From Clostridiaceae bacterium (lineage in GTDB: Bacteria > Bacillota > Clostridia > Clostridiales > Clostridiaceae), in the NCBI GenBank assembly GCA_003510765.1, contig DOKV01000219.1, forward strand, positions 1 through 19,338: DNA of 19,338 bases, given 5' to 3'. The stretch's first letter is position 1, and each line of letters opens with the position of its first letter. The position numbers were made by a program, and so were the translations under genes. Shown piece after piece: positions 1 to 6,505 of the stretch. The notes below the pieces were generated by a model. The model had not been told where the DNA came from and searched no databases. It was given only the letters and a program-made list of their open reading frames with translations.

Positions 1-1
1 A

Positions 2-211
2 AAAATACGTGAAATGAGAAATGAAGCAATTTCCCCGGAACATATTAATAACTCTCCTGAAACAGCTCCATCAAAGCGATTAGAATCACTTATTCCTAAT
101 TATGCTAAAGTTAAGAATGGTACGTTGCTTTCCAAGAGTATTGGTATTGATATATTGATGCAAGAGTGCCAACATTTTGCGAGATGGGTGGAAAAAATCA
201 AAAGCATATAA
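2..211 (+). CDS. Unidentified protein, C-terminal part (cut by window start)
   Basis: The frame is open from the first base and ends at TAA 209-211. An ATG at 14 is available, but the frame continues upstream of it, so this may be the tail of a longer gene. The visible ~70 residues are hydrophilic and end in a short amphipathic helix (around QECQHFARWVEKIK). I do not recognise the family. The stretch is clearly more AT-rich than the rest of the window and uses AT-rich codons (ata, aat, aaa, tta), which suggests a different origin from the genes downstream. It could also be a small complete gene starting at 14, but no ribosome binding site is visible in the 13 bases before it. Confidence 0.4.
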   Translation, partial: KIREMRNEAISPEHINNSPETAPSKRLESLIPNYAKVKNGTLLSKSIGIDILMQECQHFARWVEKIKSI

Positions 212-234
212 GAGTCATTTTAGATCACTCTTTT
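210..234 (+). terminator. Probable intrinsic terminator after the first gene
   Basis: AAGAGT (210-215) pairs with ACTCTT (227-232) around an 11-nt loop, and the 3' arm runs into TTTT then ATATT. The 5' arm overlaps the TAA stop. The stem is short and AT-rich, so it would be a weak terminator, but its position directly at the stop codon fits. Confidence 0.45.
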
Positions 235-258
235 ATATTAGAATAAATCATTGTGTCG

Positions 259-291
259 TGAATCAGAAACTAAATACAAGTGCCTGATTCA
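259..291. repeat. Inverted repeat in AT-rich intergenic DNA
   Basis: TGAATCAG (259-266) and CTGATTCA (284-291) form a perfect 8-bp inverted repeat with a 17-nt spacer. A second, smaller one follows at 296-326 (AATGAG ... CTCATT). No ORF covers this interval. They could be hairpins in a transcript, protein-binding sites, or part of the end of an accessory element; the sequence alone does not decide. Confidence 0.5.
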
Positions 292-337
292 TAATAAATG
301 AGTAACTTGAAAAGAGAATCTCATTACTTCTTATTAG

Positions 338-424
338 CTGGATATGGACCAAAACATTCTGGTCAAGGATCAGGATGGCAGCTTTGTGGACGACCTTATG
401 GGAGGCTTCTTCGGAAAGAAATAG
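338..424 (+). pseudogene. Remnant: last ~28 codons of a lost gene
   Basis: After an in-frame TAG at 335-337 there is an open stretch LDMDQNILVKDQDGSF..., ending in DDLMGGFFGKK and TAG 422-424. The only ATG (344) has no Shine-Dalgarno sequence. Base composition and codon choice (ctg, gtc, gac, ggc) match the resident genes downstream, not the AT-rich DNA before it. It looks like the 3' end of a resident gene whose front was removed, perhaps when the upstream DNA arrived. A weak hairpin plus T-rich stretch at 445-480 would be its terminator. I cannot name the parent gene, and an unrecognised small ORF remains possible. Confidence 0.35.
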
Positions 425-470
425 AATAGTACTGCCTTGGTAGATAAGAGTTTTAATGAGTCAGAGCTCT

Positions 471-499
471 TTTCTTTTTTGGCCCTTCGCTTGTATAAT
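471..499 (+). promoter_or_regulatory. Promoter of the DUF2161 gene; decides its start
   Basis: A perfect -10 hexamer TATAAT lies at 494-499, with a poor -35 (TTTCTT, 471-476) at 17 bp. Transcription would begin near 506, just ahead of AGGGGTGGG (511-519). An ATG at 456 in the same frame would lie upstream of this promoter, which argues for the TTG at 525 as the real start. Confidence 0.55.
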
Positions 500-524
500 A
501 AGAGTCATAAAGGGGTGGGATTCG

Positions 525-1250
525 TTGAAAGAAACAGACTTGTATATGCAGGTGAAAACCTATTTTGAGGACCGTGGTTTTCTTGTGAGAAGTGAGGTCC
601 GAGACATTGATGTGGTGGCTGTGAAAGAAAATCTTCTGGTGGGTATTGAGCTGAAGAAAGGTCTTACGGTGGAGCTTCTAATCCAAGGAACTCTTCGGCA
701 GAAAACCTGTGATCTGGTGTACCTGGCCGTGCCCAAACCCAAACGCGTGGTAAAAGACAGAACCTTTATGAATCTTCTCTATATGCTGAAACGCCTGGAA
801 CTGGGGCTTCTCTATGTGGATGTGGAGAAGGGGGAAGCTGTGGAAGTGCTGGAACCTTCACTGTATGATCTTCAAAAAGGAAAACGATCCAGCATGAAAG
901 AGAAGGTCCGGATTCTGAAAGAAACAGAGAAGAGATCCGTGGATGGAAATAAAGGGGGATCCAGAGGAAAAAAACTTTTAACCGCATACCGGGAAGATGC
1001 TTTAAGGGCAGCTGCGCTGATCCGGGTGAAAGGACATATTTCTCCCAAGGATCTCAAAGAAAGAAGACTGAAAGGGACGCTCTTATCGAAAAATTATTAC
1101 CAGTGGTTTGAGAAAGTCGGACATGGAAAATACACCTTAAAAAGTACAGATGCCGTGGAGAAATCCTATGAATCACTTCTTCTGGGGTTCATTGCCGAGT
1201 ATGAGAAAGAGAGTTCACTTCAGAAAGAACCGGTGGAGATGGACAATTGA
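525..1250 (+). CDS. DUF2161 family PD-(D/E)XK nuclease-like protein
   Basis: About 241 residues if started at TTG 525, which has AGGGGTGGG 6 bases upstream; the longer reading from ATG 456 gives 264. The N-terminal half carries a PD-(D/E)XK-like core: D27/D29 in the RDIDVVAV strand, then E42-L-K44 in GIELKKG, followed by helices. The C-terminal ~60 residues (REDALRAAALIRVKGHISPK onward) are helical and end with a YQWFEKVGHGKYTLK element typical of DUF2161. The family is annotated as a putative PD-(D/E)XK phosphodiesterase; its biological substrate is unknown. It is cytoplasmic, with no signal peptide, and appears monocistronic, with its own promoter before it and another promoter after it. 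The fold assignment rests on motif and overall pattern. Confidence 0.75.
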   Translation: MKETDLYMQVKTYFEDRGFLVRSEVRDIDVVAVKENLLVGIELKKGLTVELLIQGTLRQKTCDLVYLAVPKPKRVVKDRTFMNLLYMLKRLELGLLYVDVEKGEAVEVLEPSLYDLQKGKRSSMKEKVRILKETEKRSVDGNKGGSRGKKLLTAYREDALRAAALIRVKGHISPKDLKERRLKGTLLSKNYYQWFEKVGHGKYTLKSTDAVEKSYESLLLGFIAEYEKESSLQKEPVEMDN

Positions 1251-1270
1251 CCGGCTTGTCAAGGGTTTTT
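1247..1270 (+). terminator. Weak terminator-like hairpin at the stop codon
   Basis: TTGAC (1247-1251) pairs with GTCAA (1258-1262), loop CGGCTT, then GGG and five T. The stem overlaps the TGA stop. Short stem and a gap before the T-run make it marginal. Confidence 0.3.
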
Positions 1271-1334
1271 ACTTTAGATTCTGAAGAAGTCCTGGGAAAA
1301 TCGTGGAAAAAGTTAGAAAATTCATTTTTGGGGG

Positions 1335-1363
1335 TTGTCAAGTCCTAAATGATGAATTATGAT
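1335..1363 (+). promoter_or_regulatory. Strong promoter of the leader ORF and ABC exporter
   Basis: TTGTCA (1335-1340), a 17-bp spacer, and TATGAT (1358-1363): five of six consensus bases in each hexamer and optimal spacing. Start expected near 1370. It drives the 41-codon leader ORF and, if transcription passes two terminators, the ABC exporter genes. The octamer TTGTCAAG at the -35 also occurs at 1256-1263. Confidence 0.75.
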
Positions 1364-1370
1364 GAAAGAG

Positions 1371-1396
1371 GTCACAGATTCATGACGAACTGTGAT
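1371..1396 (+). repeat. 5' end hairpin of the leader transcript
   Basis: TCACAG (1372-1377) and CTGTGA (1390-1395), extendable by a G-U pair, with a 12-nt loop, immediately after the predicted transcription start. It may protect the 5' end of the leader RNA or, as DNA, be an operator just downstream of the promoter. Confidence 0.5.
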
Positions 1397-1421
1397 ACGT
1401 TTTGCAAAGGAGGTTACGAAG

Positions 1422-1547
1422 ATGAAGAAGGCTAATACAGTTTTTGCGAACATGAGTGTAGTATTTGATGCATACGCTACTGGTGCGTCCATTTTTAATA
1501 GTACAATGAATAGAGAAGTTTGTAACCTAGTTGGAGGATCCATCTAA
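1422..1547 (+). CDS. 41-residue leader peptide of the ABC exporter operon
   Basis: ATG 1422 is preceded by AAAGGAGG (1406-1413) at 8-nt spacing, one of the best ribosome binding sites in the window; TAA is at 1545-1547. The peptide starts MKKANTVFANMSVVFDAYAT and ends MNREVCNLVGGSI. It has no clear signal peptide or transmembrane helix and one cysteine (C34). An intrinsic terminator follows 35 bases after the stop. A short ORF with strong translation signals between a strong promoter and a terminator, ahead of drug-exporter genes, fits an attenuation leader like BmrB upstream of bmrCD in B. subtilis, although I see no clear sequence resemblance I can vouch for. Alternatives: a secreted signal or bacteriocin-like peptide exported by the ABC pair (a GG occurs near the C-terminus, but too late for a leader cleavage site), or an independent small protein. 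Confidence 0.7.
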   Translation: MKKANTVFANMSVVFDAYATGASIFNSTMNREVCNLVGGSI

Positions 1548-1581
1548 ACCCTTTGCCCCGCAAAGCAGTTGATCGATGATA

Positions 1582-1607
1582 CCACAGGTTACAGCCTGTG
1601 GTTTTTT
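1582..1607 (+). terminator. Intrinsic terminator T1 of the leader (attenuator)
   Basis: CCACAGG (1582-1588), loop TTACAG, CCTGTGG (1595-1601), then TTTTTT (1602-1607): a textbook intrinsic terminator, 35 bases after the leader stop codon. Its 5' arm and loop contain segment C of the competing pairing. A small hairpin CTTTGC-CCC-GCAAAG (1551-1565) sits between stop codon and terminator. Confidence 0.85.
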
Positions 1608-1610
1608 AAT

Positions 1611-1660
1611 GGCTTGAAATGTTTTGTGGAGGGGATCCTTCACAAATCCTTCCGTAAGCC
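1611..1660 (+). other. Structured RNA segment between the two terminators
   Basis: TTTGTGGAGG (1623-1632) pairs with CCTTCACAAA (1637-1646) around GGAT, a 10-bp hairpin with one G-U. An outer GGCTT (1611-1615) can close with AAGCC (1656-1660). No T-run follows, so it is not a terminator. ATGTTTT (1619-1625) can alternatively pair with GAAACAT (1701-1707) of the second terminator, so the hairpin may govern T2 as a second switch element. This part is speculative. Confidence 0.4.
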
Positions 1661-1700
1661 CTATGGAAAAGTATTCTTTTTTGGAGAAGCTTTTTTTGAA

Positions 1701-1735
1701 GAAACATGCAGGTATCCTGTGTGTTTCTTTTTTTT
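1701..1735 (+). terminator. Second intrinsic terminator T2 before the exporter genes
   Basis: GAAACATGCAGG (1701-1712) pairs with CCTGTGTGTTTC (1716-1727), 12 pairs including two G-U, loop TAT, followed by eight T (1728-1735). It lies 109 bases before the first exporter gene. It also rules out the in-frame ATG at 1706 as a start, because that codon sits in the hairpin. Two terminators in series imply tight default repression of the exporter. Confidence 0.8.
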
Positions 1736-1843
1736 CTTTATGATAAAAAGCGAGAAATGCGAGGTGCGATTTCATTTTTAAACAGGAGACCCGGAGACCA
1801 GTACAGTAGAAGAAAAGACAGAAAGAAAGGTTGTGAAAACGAG

Positions 1844-3586
1844 ATGAAAAACATTGCAAAATATTTAAAGGGCTATGGACTTATATTTTTCTTGGCCATT
1901 ATGGCCATCATCCTTGCCACGGTGATGCAGCTCATGGTCCCCATCCTCATCAAGTATGCCATTGACTCCATCATTGGAGACGAGCCCGCGGGGAACTTAC
2001 AGTTTCTCATGGATGCCTTTGGCAAAAGCCTTGGTGGCGTGGTATGGATCATTGTGATCATGAGCCTCTTGCGAGGGGTGTTCATGTTCTTAAAGGGCTA
2101 TCTTTCCAGCGTGGCTGCGGAAAACATTGCTAGAAACATCCGAGAAAAACTCTACAGACAAATTCAGTATATGACCTTTGAGCGCCATACTAAAAAAGAA
2201 ACGGGAGATATGGTTCAGCGATGCACCTCCGATGTGGAAATGGTGAGACGATTCATTGGTGTGCAAGTGGTGGATCTGGGAAGAATCTTATTCATGTTGG
2301 TGTTCACCCTCTTCATCATGGGGACCATGAACCTGAAACTGACTTTATACTCCATGATCATGATTCCCATCCTCTTTCTCTTTAGTTACCTGTTCTTCTT
2401 GAAGATCCAAAAAACCTTTAAGAAGTCAGATGAAGCGGAAGGCACCTTGACCACGGTACTTCAAGAAAACTTATCGGGCGTTCGTGTAGTCCGTGCCTTT
2501 GGCCGTGAGGACCATGAAATGTCACGCTTTGATGAAGTGAACAAAAATCACAAAGACATCACCTACAAACTCATTGAAACTTTGGCTGTGTTCTGGGCTT
2601 CCTCAGACCTATTGACGCTATTACAAAACGGCATTGTGCTGGTGGTGGGCGCTGGCATGGTCATTGGAGGAGAACTCACCATTGGGACCTTAACAGCCTT
2701 TATCACCTACGTGTCCATGCTCCTATGGCCTGTGAAGCAGCTGGGGAGACTCCTCAGTGAATTTGGCAAAACCACTGTAGCCTTAACCCGTATTGAAGAA
2801 ATCCTACAAGAAGAGGTGGAAGAAGATACGGAAGAGGAAGGCACCCCAGACTTACAGGGGAACATCACCTTCTCCCATGTATCCTTTGCCTATGATGAAC
2901 ACCAAAAGGTCCTCGAGGACGTATCCTTTCAGGTGAAAAAAGGACAGACCTTGGGGATCCTTGGATCCACGGGCTCTGGGAAATCCACCTTGGTGCACCT
3001 TCTACAGCGGCTCTATGACTATGAGGGCAGCATCCTCATGGATGGGGTGGAGCTGAAAAAGATTAAGAGAAGCCACATTCGAAAGAACATTGGTTTGGTG
3101 CTTCAAGAACCACACCTCTATGCCAAAACCGTCAAGGAAAATATTGGCATCACCAAAAGAGACTATAAAGACAAAGCCATCTACGATGCGGCCAAAGCGG
3201 CCTCCATCCACGACAATATCTTAACCTTTAAAGATGGCTATGATACCATCATCGGCGAAAAGGGCGTGTCTCTTTCCGGTGGACAAAAACAACGAATCGC
3301 CATTGCCAGAACCATCATTGATGGAGATAAGAAAATGCTGATCTTTGATGATTCCTTAAGTGCCGTGGATACGGAAACAGATATGAGAATCCGCACAGCG
3401 CTGAAAGAGCGCAGCAAAGACATCACGACGCTGATCATCAGCCATAGAATCCAAACCCTTGCCGAGGCAGATCAAATCATTGTCTTAGATCAAGGGAAAG
3501 TGGTGCAAAGGGGAACCCATGAGGCTTTGATCCAAGAAGAAGGCCTCTACAAGAGAATTTGGGATCTTCAGCAGTTGGCTGTGTAA
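1844..3586 (+). CDS. ABC exporter half-transporter, BmrC-like (degenerate-site subunit)
   Basis: 580 residues from ATG 1844 (AAAGG at 1826-1830, rather distant; the frame opens upstream but crosses a terminator). Residues ~1-320 form a six-helix exporter domain; ~340-580 form the ATPase. Visible motifs: Walker A GSTGSGKST (374-382), Q-loop LVLQEPHLY, signature LSGGQ (477-481), Walker B LIFDD with Asp at 503 where the catalytic Glu is expected, and H-loop His 534. An Asp in place of the catalytic Glu in the first gene is characteristic of heterodimeric multidrug exporters (BmrC/BmrD, LmrC/LmrD, TM287/TM288). It should pair with the product of the next gene, 29 bases downstream, in the cytoplasmic membrane. 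Substrates cannot be read from sequence; drugs are most likely given the attenuator in front. Confidence 0.9.
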   Translation: MKNIAKYLKGYGLIFFLAIMAIILATVMQLMVPILIKYAIDSIIGDEPAGNLQFLMDAFGKSLGGVVWIIVIMSLLRGVFMFLKGYLSSVAAENIARNIREKLYRQIQYMTFERHTKKETGDMVQRCTSDVEMVRRFIGVQVVDLGRILFMLVFTLFIMGTMNLKLTLYSMIMIPILFLFSYLFFLKIQKTFKKSDEAEGTLTTVLQENLSGVRVVRAFGREDHEMSRFDEVNKNHKDITYKLIETLAVFWASSDLLTLLQNGIVLVVGAGMVIGGELTIGTLTAFITYVSMLLWPVKQLGRLLSEFGKTTVALTRIEEILQEEVEEDTEEEGTPDLQGNITFSHVSFAYDEHQKVLEDVSFQVKKGQTLGILGSTGSGKSTLVHLLQRLYDYEGSILMDGVELKKIKRSHIRKNIGLVLQEPHLYAKTVKENIGITKRDYKDKAIYDAAKAASIHDNILTFKDGYDTIIGEKGVSLSGGQKQRIAIARTIIDGDKKMLIFDDSLSAVDTETDMRIRTALKERSKDITTLIISHRIQTLAEADQIIVLDQGKVVQRGTHEALIQEEGLYKRIWDLQQLAV

Positions 3587-3615
3587 GAGAGCGCCTTGCA
3601 TAAGGGGGACATAAC

Positions 3616-5415
3616 ATGGAAGAACAAAAAGAAATGAAACTAAAAGTGGATAAAACCATATGGAAGGACATGTTTCGCTATTTGAAAGACTTTAAAAAAG
3701 ACTTTCTCATCTTGGGCAGTTTTATGATTGGCCTTGCGGCCATGGACATTGGGTTTCCACTCCTCACCAGATACGCCATCGATAATTTTGTGGCTAAAGG
3801 GGACTATGAAGGTCTCACCAGAGTGGGCATTTTGTATGCCCTCTTGGCCCTATCCTTAGGTGGCATCGTCTTTCTCTTCATCCGCCGTGCGGGAAAGATT
3901 GAGATGAACATTGTCTATAAGATTCGAAAGGATGCCTTCGAAAAACTACAACGGCTGTCCTTTAGTTACTATGATAAGAACGCCGTGGGCTGGATGATTG
4001 CCCGGACCACCTCCGATGCCACGAAAATTTCTGAAACCGTGGCTTGGGGCGTGGTGGATTTGGTGTGGGGTGGCACCATGATGCTGGGCATCTCTATAGT
4101 GATGCTCCTCATCAACTGGCAGTTGGCCTTGATCACCCTCCTCACCGTACCTGTTTTGGCCTTGGTCAGCGTCTTCTTTGAAAAGAAAATGCTGGTGTCT
4201 TACCGAAATGTACGAAAGATCAACTCCAAAATCACAGGGCTCTTCAACGATGGCATTGTGGGTGCCAAGACCACCAAAACCTTGGTGAGAGAAGAGCTGA
4301 ACATTGAAGAGTTTCAAGAGGTCACCACAGACATGAAAAAGACCTCGGTACGGGCAGCCACCCTCTCAGCAGGGTACTTGCCCATGACCCTCTTTATCTC
4401 CGCCGTGGGCACGGTGCTGACCCTTTTTATGGGCAGTAACCTCCTCATGGATGGCTTCCTCACCTATGGCACCTTGGTGCTCTTCATCACCTATGCCCGT
4501 CAATTCTTTGACCCCATTTTAGAACTGGCTAGAATTTATACAGAAATGATTGGGGCTCAAGCGGCGGCAGAACGAGTCATGGGACTGCTTCATGAAAAGG
4601 AAGAAATTGTGGATGACTTGGTGGTGCAAAAAGAAGATTATGGGAAGATCCATGGAGATGTGACCTTTGAGAAGGTAAGCTTCTATTATAAAGAGGGCGA
4701 ATACATCTTAAAGGACTTTAACCTTACGGTAAAAGCTGGGGAAACCATCGCCTTGGTGGGAGAAACGGGTTCAGGAAAGAGTACCCTTGTGAACCTTGCT
4801 TGTAGATTCTATGAACCCAGTGAAGGAAGAATTCTCATCGACGGGGAGGACTATCAGCATCGGCCTCAAAGCTGGCTCCACTCAAATATCGGGTATGTGC
4901 TCCAAGCGCCACACTTATTCAGTGGCACCATCAGAGAAAACATTCGTTATGGGAAACTGGAGGCCACGGAGGAAGAAATCATCGAGGCAGCCAAAGTGGT
5001 CCATGCCCATGACTTCATCATGAAACTAGAGAAGGGCTATGACACAGAAGTGGGCGAAGGGGGCGGCATGCTCTCCACAGGAGAAAAGCAGCTGGTGTCC
5101 TTTGCCAGAGCCATCATTGGCAAGCCAAGACTCTTCTTCTTGGATGAGGCCACCTCCTCCATCGATACAGAGTCTGAAGCCAAAATTCAAAAGGCCATTG
5201 AAGAGGTGTTGACCAATCGAACCAGCTTCATCGTGGCTCACCGTTTATCCACCATCAAAAATGCCGACCGGATCTTGGTCATAGACCAAGGGGAAATCTT
5301 AGAGGAAGGCACTCATGAAGAACTCTTGAAAAACCGCGGGCACTACTATGAACTCTACACCAATCAATTTGTGGAAGAGGCTGGAAAAGAAGTGCTCCAA
5401 GGGAAAGTGGGATAG
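3616..5415 (+). CDS. ABC exporter half-transporter, BmrD-like (catalytic-site subunit)
   Basis: 599 residues; ATG 3616 with AGGGGG (3603-3608) 7 bases upstream. Six transmembrane helices in ~1-330, then the ATPase: Walker A GETGSGKST (382-390), Q-loop YVLQAPHLF, signature LSTGE (486-490) instead of LSGGQ, Walker B FFLDE with catalytic Glu 511, H-loop His 542. The altered signature and intact catalytic Glu are the mirror image of the preceding subunit: the partner's LSGGQ plus this Walker A/B make one active site, while this LSTGE plus the partner's Asp-type Walker B make the degenerate site. Co-transcribed with the gene before it. I see no convincing terminator behind it before the next promoter at ~5575. 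Confidence 0.9.
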   Translation: MEEQKEMKLKVDKTIWKDMFRYLKDFKKDFLILGSFMIGLAAMDIGFPLLTRYAIDNFVAKGDYEGLTRVGILYALLALSLGGIVFLFIRRAGKIEMNIVYKIRKDAFEKLQRLSFSYYDKNAVGWMIARTTSDATKISETVAWGVVDLVWGGTMMLGISIVMLLINWQLALITLLTVPVLALVSVFFEKKMLVSYRNVRKINSKITGLFNDGIVGAKTTKTLVREELNIEEFQEVTTDMKKTSVRAATLSAGYLPMTLFISAVGTVLTLFMGSNLLMDGFLTYGTLVLFITYARQFFDPILELARIYTEMIGAQAAAERVMGLLHEKEEIVDDLVVQKEDYGKIHGDVTFEKVSFYYKEGEYILKDFNLTVKAGETIALVGETGSGKSTLVNLACRFYEPSEGRILIDGEDYQHRPQSWLHSNIGYVLQAPHLFSGTIRENIRYGKLEATEEEIIEAAKVVHAHDFIMKLEKGYDTEVGEGGGMLSTGEKQLVSFARAIIGKPRLFFLDEATSSIDTESEAKIQKAIEEVLTNRTSFIVAHRLSTIKNADRILVIDQGEILEEGTHEELLKNRGHYYELYTNQFVEEAGKEVLQGKVG

Positions 5416-5564
5416 GAAAGAAAAAGGGAACCTGAGGAAGGAAAAATCTTGCGGTAGTATCTTGATCTTTTAGACCGCCACCCCATGGGCATAGAAGGTT
5501 CTTCATAAAGTAAAATACTAGAGACCATTAGGAAGGGACATCTTTTCTAGGGTCCAAATAAAAG

Positions 5565-5604
5565 GTACCCCAATTTTACAGATCTTGTAGAATTGGGGTA
5601 CAAT
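5565..5604 (+). promoter_or_regulatory. 37-bp palindromic operator over the MBL gene promoter
   Basis: GTACCCCAATTTTACA (5565-5580) and TGTAGAATTGGGGTAC (5586-5601) form 16 pairs (one T-G) around GATCT. A promoter is embedded: TTTACA (5575-5580), an 18-bp spacer, TACAAT (5599-5604). No T-run follows, so it is not a terminator. A symmetric element covering both -35 and -10 is the usual layout of a repressor site. I cannot name the repressor; none is encoded nearby in the window. Confidence 0.65.
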
Positions 5605-5656
5605 CATGTAGAAGAAAGAATCTCTTTGAAGAAAGAGGTGAAAGGTGGGAAAAGAG

Positions 5657-6478
5657 ATGAAGGTGACGGTACTACTGGAAAATGATTTGGCCAAGGAAGG
5701 ACTCACTGCGGCCCATGGGTTGTCGCTTTATATAGAATCAGAAGAAGAGAAACTCCTCTTTGACTTTGGCCCGGATGCGTCCTTTTTAGACAATGCAAAG
5801 AATTTGGGTGTGCATTTGGAAGAGGTGACCAAAGCCTTTTTGTCCCATGGCCACCAAGATCACAGTGGCGGTCTAAAGGCCTTTTTATCCGTGAATGATA
5901 AAGCCCAGGTCTACATCCATGAAGAAGCCTTTTTGCCCCACTTTTCCAAGCAAGAAAATGGGGTGCTCAAGGATATTGGCCTTGCCAAAGACTATAAAAA
6001 CCACCCCCAAGTGGAGGTGGTGAAAGAAGATCTCGCGGTGTCTCCAAGACTTCATTTGCTGTCGAAGATTTCCTTGGAAGAGATGATGCCTCCAGGCAAT
6101 GAAACGCTGTATATGGAAAAAGATGGCCGGGTATTGCCCGATGACTTTCATCATGAGCAAAATCTTCTTTTGGAGGAGCGTGGACAATATTTTCTGTTCA
6201 CCGGCTGTGGCCATCGAGGGATTCTCAATGTGATGGAAGCTGTGGAGGAGAAAAAGATTGAAGTGGCTGCGGTCTTTGGCGGGTTCCATGTGAAAAAGCC
6301 TTCCAAAATCCACAAGGATGATACATATGTGCCAAGACTTGCAAAAAGGCTTAGGGAACGAGATACCTTGTACTACACCTGTCACTGCACGGGCTTAAAA
6401 ATGTATCAGCGATTACATGAGACCTTGAGAGACCAGGTGGCCTACATCTCCACGGGGGAAGAAATCACCTTGGAATAA
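5657..6478 (+). CDS. Metallo-beta-lactamase fold hydrolase, COG1237-like
   Basis: 273 residues from ATG 5657 (AAGGTGG at 5642-5648); a GTG at 5645 with AGGTG upstream would add four residues, but family members usually begin MKVTVLLEN as here. The metal-binding motif SHGHQDHSGG gives H64, H66, D68, H69; a further ligand is likely H186 in CGHRGILN; GGFHVKK and the TCHCTGLK segment near the C-terminus are family hallmarks. This type resembles archaeal and bacterial proteins named after the dihydropterin ribofuranosylaminobenzene phosphate synthase reaction, but most bacterial members have no proven substrate. No signal peptide, so cytoplasmic. Likely controlled through the palindrome at 5565-5601. 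It converges on the AlkA gene with only 27 bases between stops. Confidence 0.8.
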   Translation: MKVTVLLENDLAKEGLTAAHGLSLYIESEEEKLLFDFGPDASFLDNAKNLGVHLEEVTKAFLSHGHQDHSGGLKAFLSVNDKAQVYIHEEAFLPHFSKQENGVLKDIGLAKDYKNHPQVEVVKEDLAVSPRLHLLSKISLEEMMPPGNETLYMEKDGRVLPDDFHHEQNLLLEERGQYFLFTGCGHRGILNVMEAVEEKKIEVAAVFGGFHVKKPSKIHKDDTYVPRLAKRLRERDTLYYTCHCTGLKMYQRLHETLRDQVAYISTGEEITLE

Positions 6479-6505
6479 GCGTAGAAGCACATACCTTTAT
6501 CTTCA

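Larger units (their letters stand above)
1411..1607 (+). promoter_or_regulatory. Ribosome-controlled attenuator with three competing pairings
   Basis: Segment A, AGGTTACGAA (1411-1420), overlaps the Shine-Dalgarno of the leader ORF. Segment B, TTTGTAACCT (1519-1528), lies in leader codons 33-36. Segment C, AGGTTACA (1586-1593), overlaps the terminator's 5' arm. A:B forms 10 pairs (one G-U). B:C forms 8 perfect pairs, plus TGG (1532-1534) with CCA (1582-1584). C with D (CCTGTGG, 1595-1601) is the terminator. A and C share AGGTTAC, so A:B and C:D can coexist but B:C excludes both. The predicted logic is that of the trp attenuator: no translation or complete translation gives termination, while a ribosome held inside the ORF frees B to capture C and lets RNA polymerase continue into the exporter genes. 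The pairings are visible; the mechanism is inferred. Confidence 0.7.

Noticed and set aside
1663..1743. 26-codon ORF (MEKYSFLEKLFLKK...) between the two leader terminators
   Set aside because: No Shine-Dalgarno at proper distance and it runs through terminator T2; kept only as a remote possibility for a second leader peptide.
1569..1781. 70-codon ORF on the plus strand
   Set aside because: Crosses two terminators, has no ribosome binding site, and its phenylalanine runs come from the U-tails.
1706..1843. Longer N-terminus for the first ABC subunit from ATG 1706
   Set aside because: The codon lies inside a strong terminator hairpin, the added residues are unlike the family, and ATG 1844 gives the usual length.
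5456..5477. GCGGT...ACCGC hairpin after the ABC operon
   Set aside because: Only five pairs with a long loop and no T-run; not a credible terminator.
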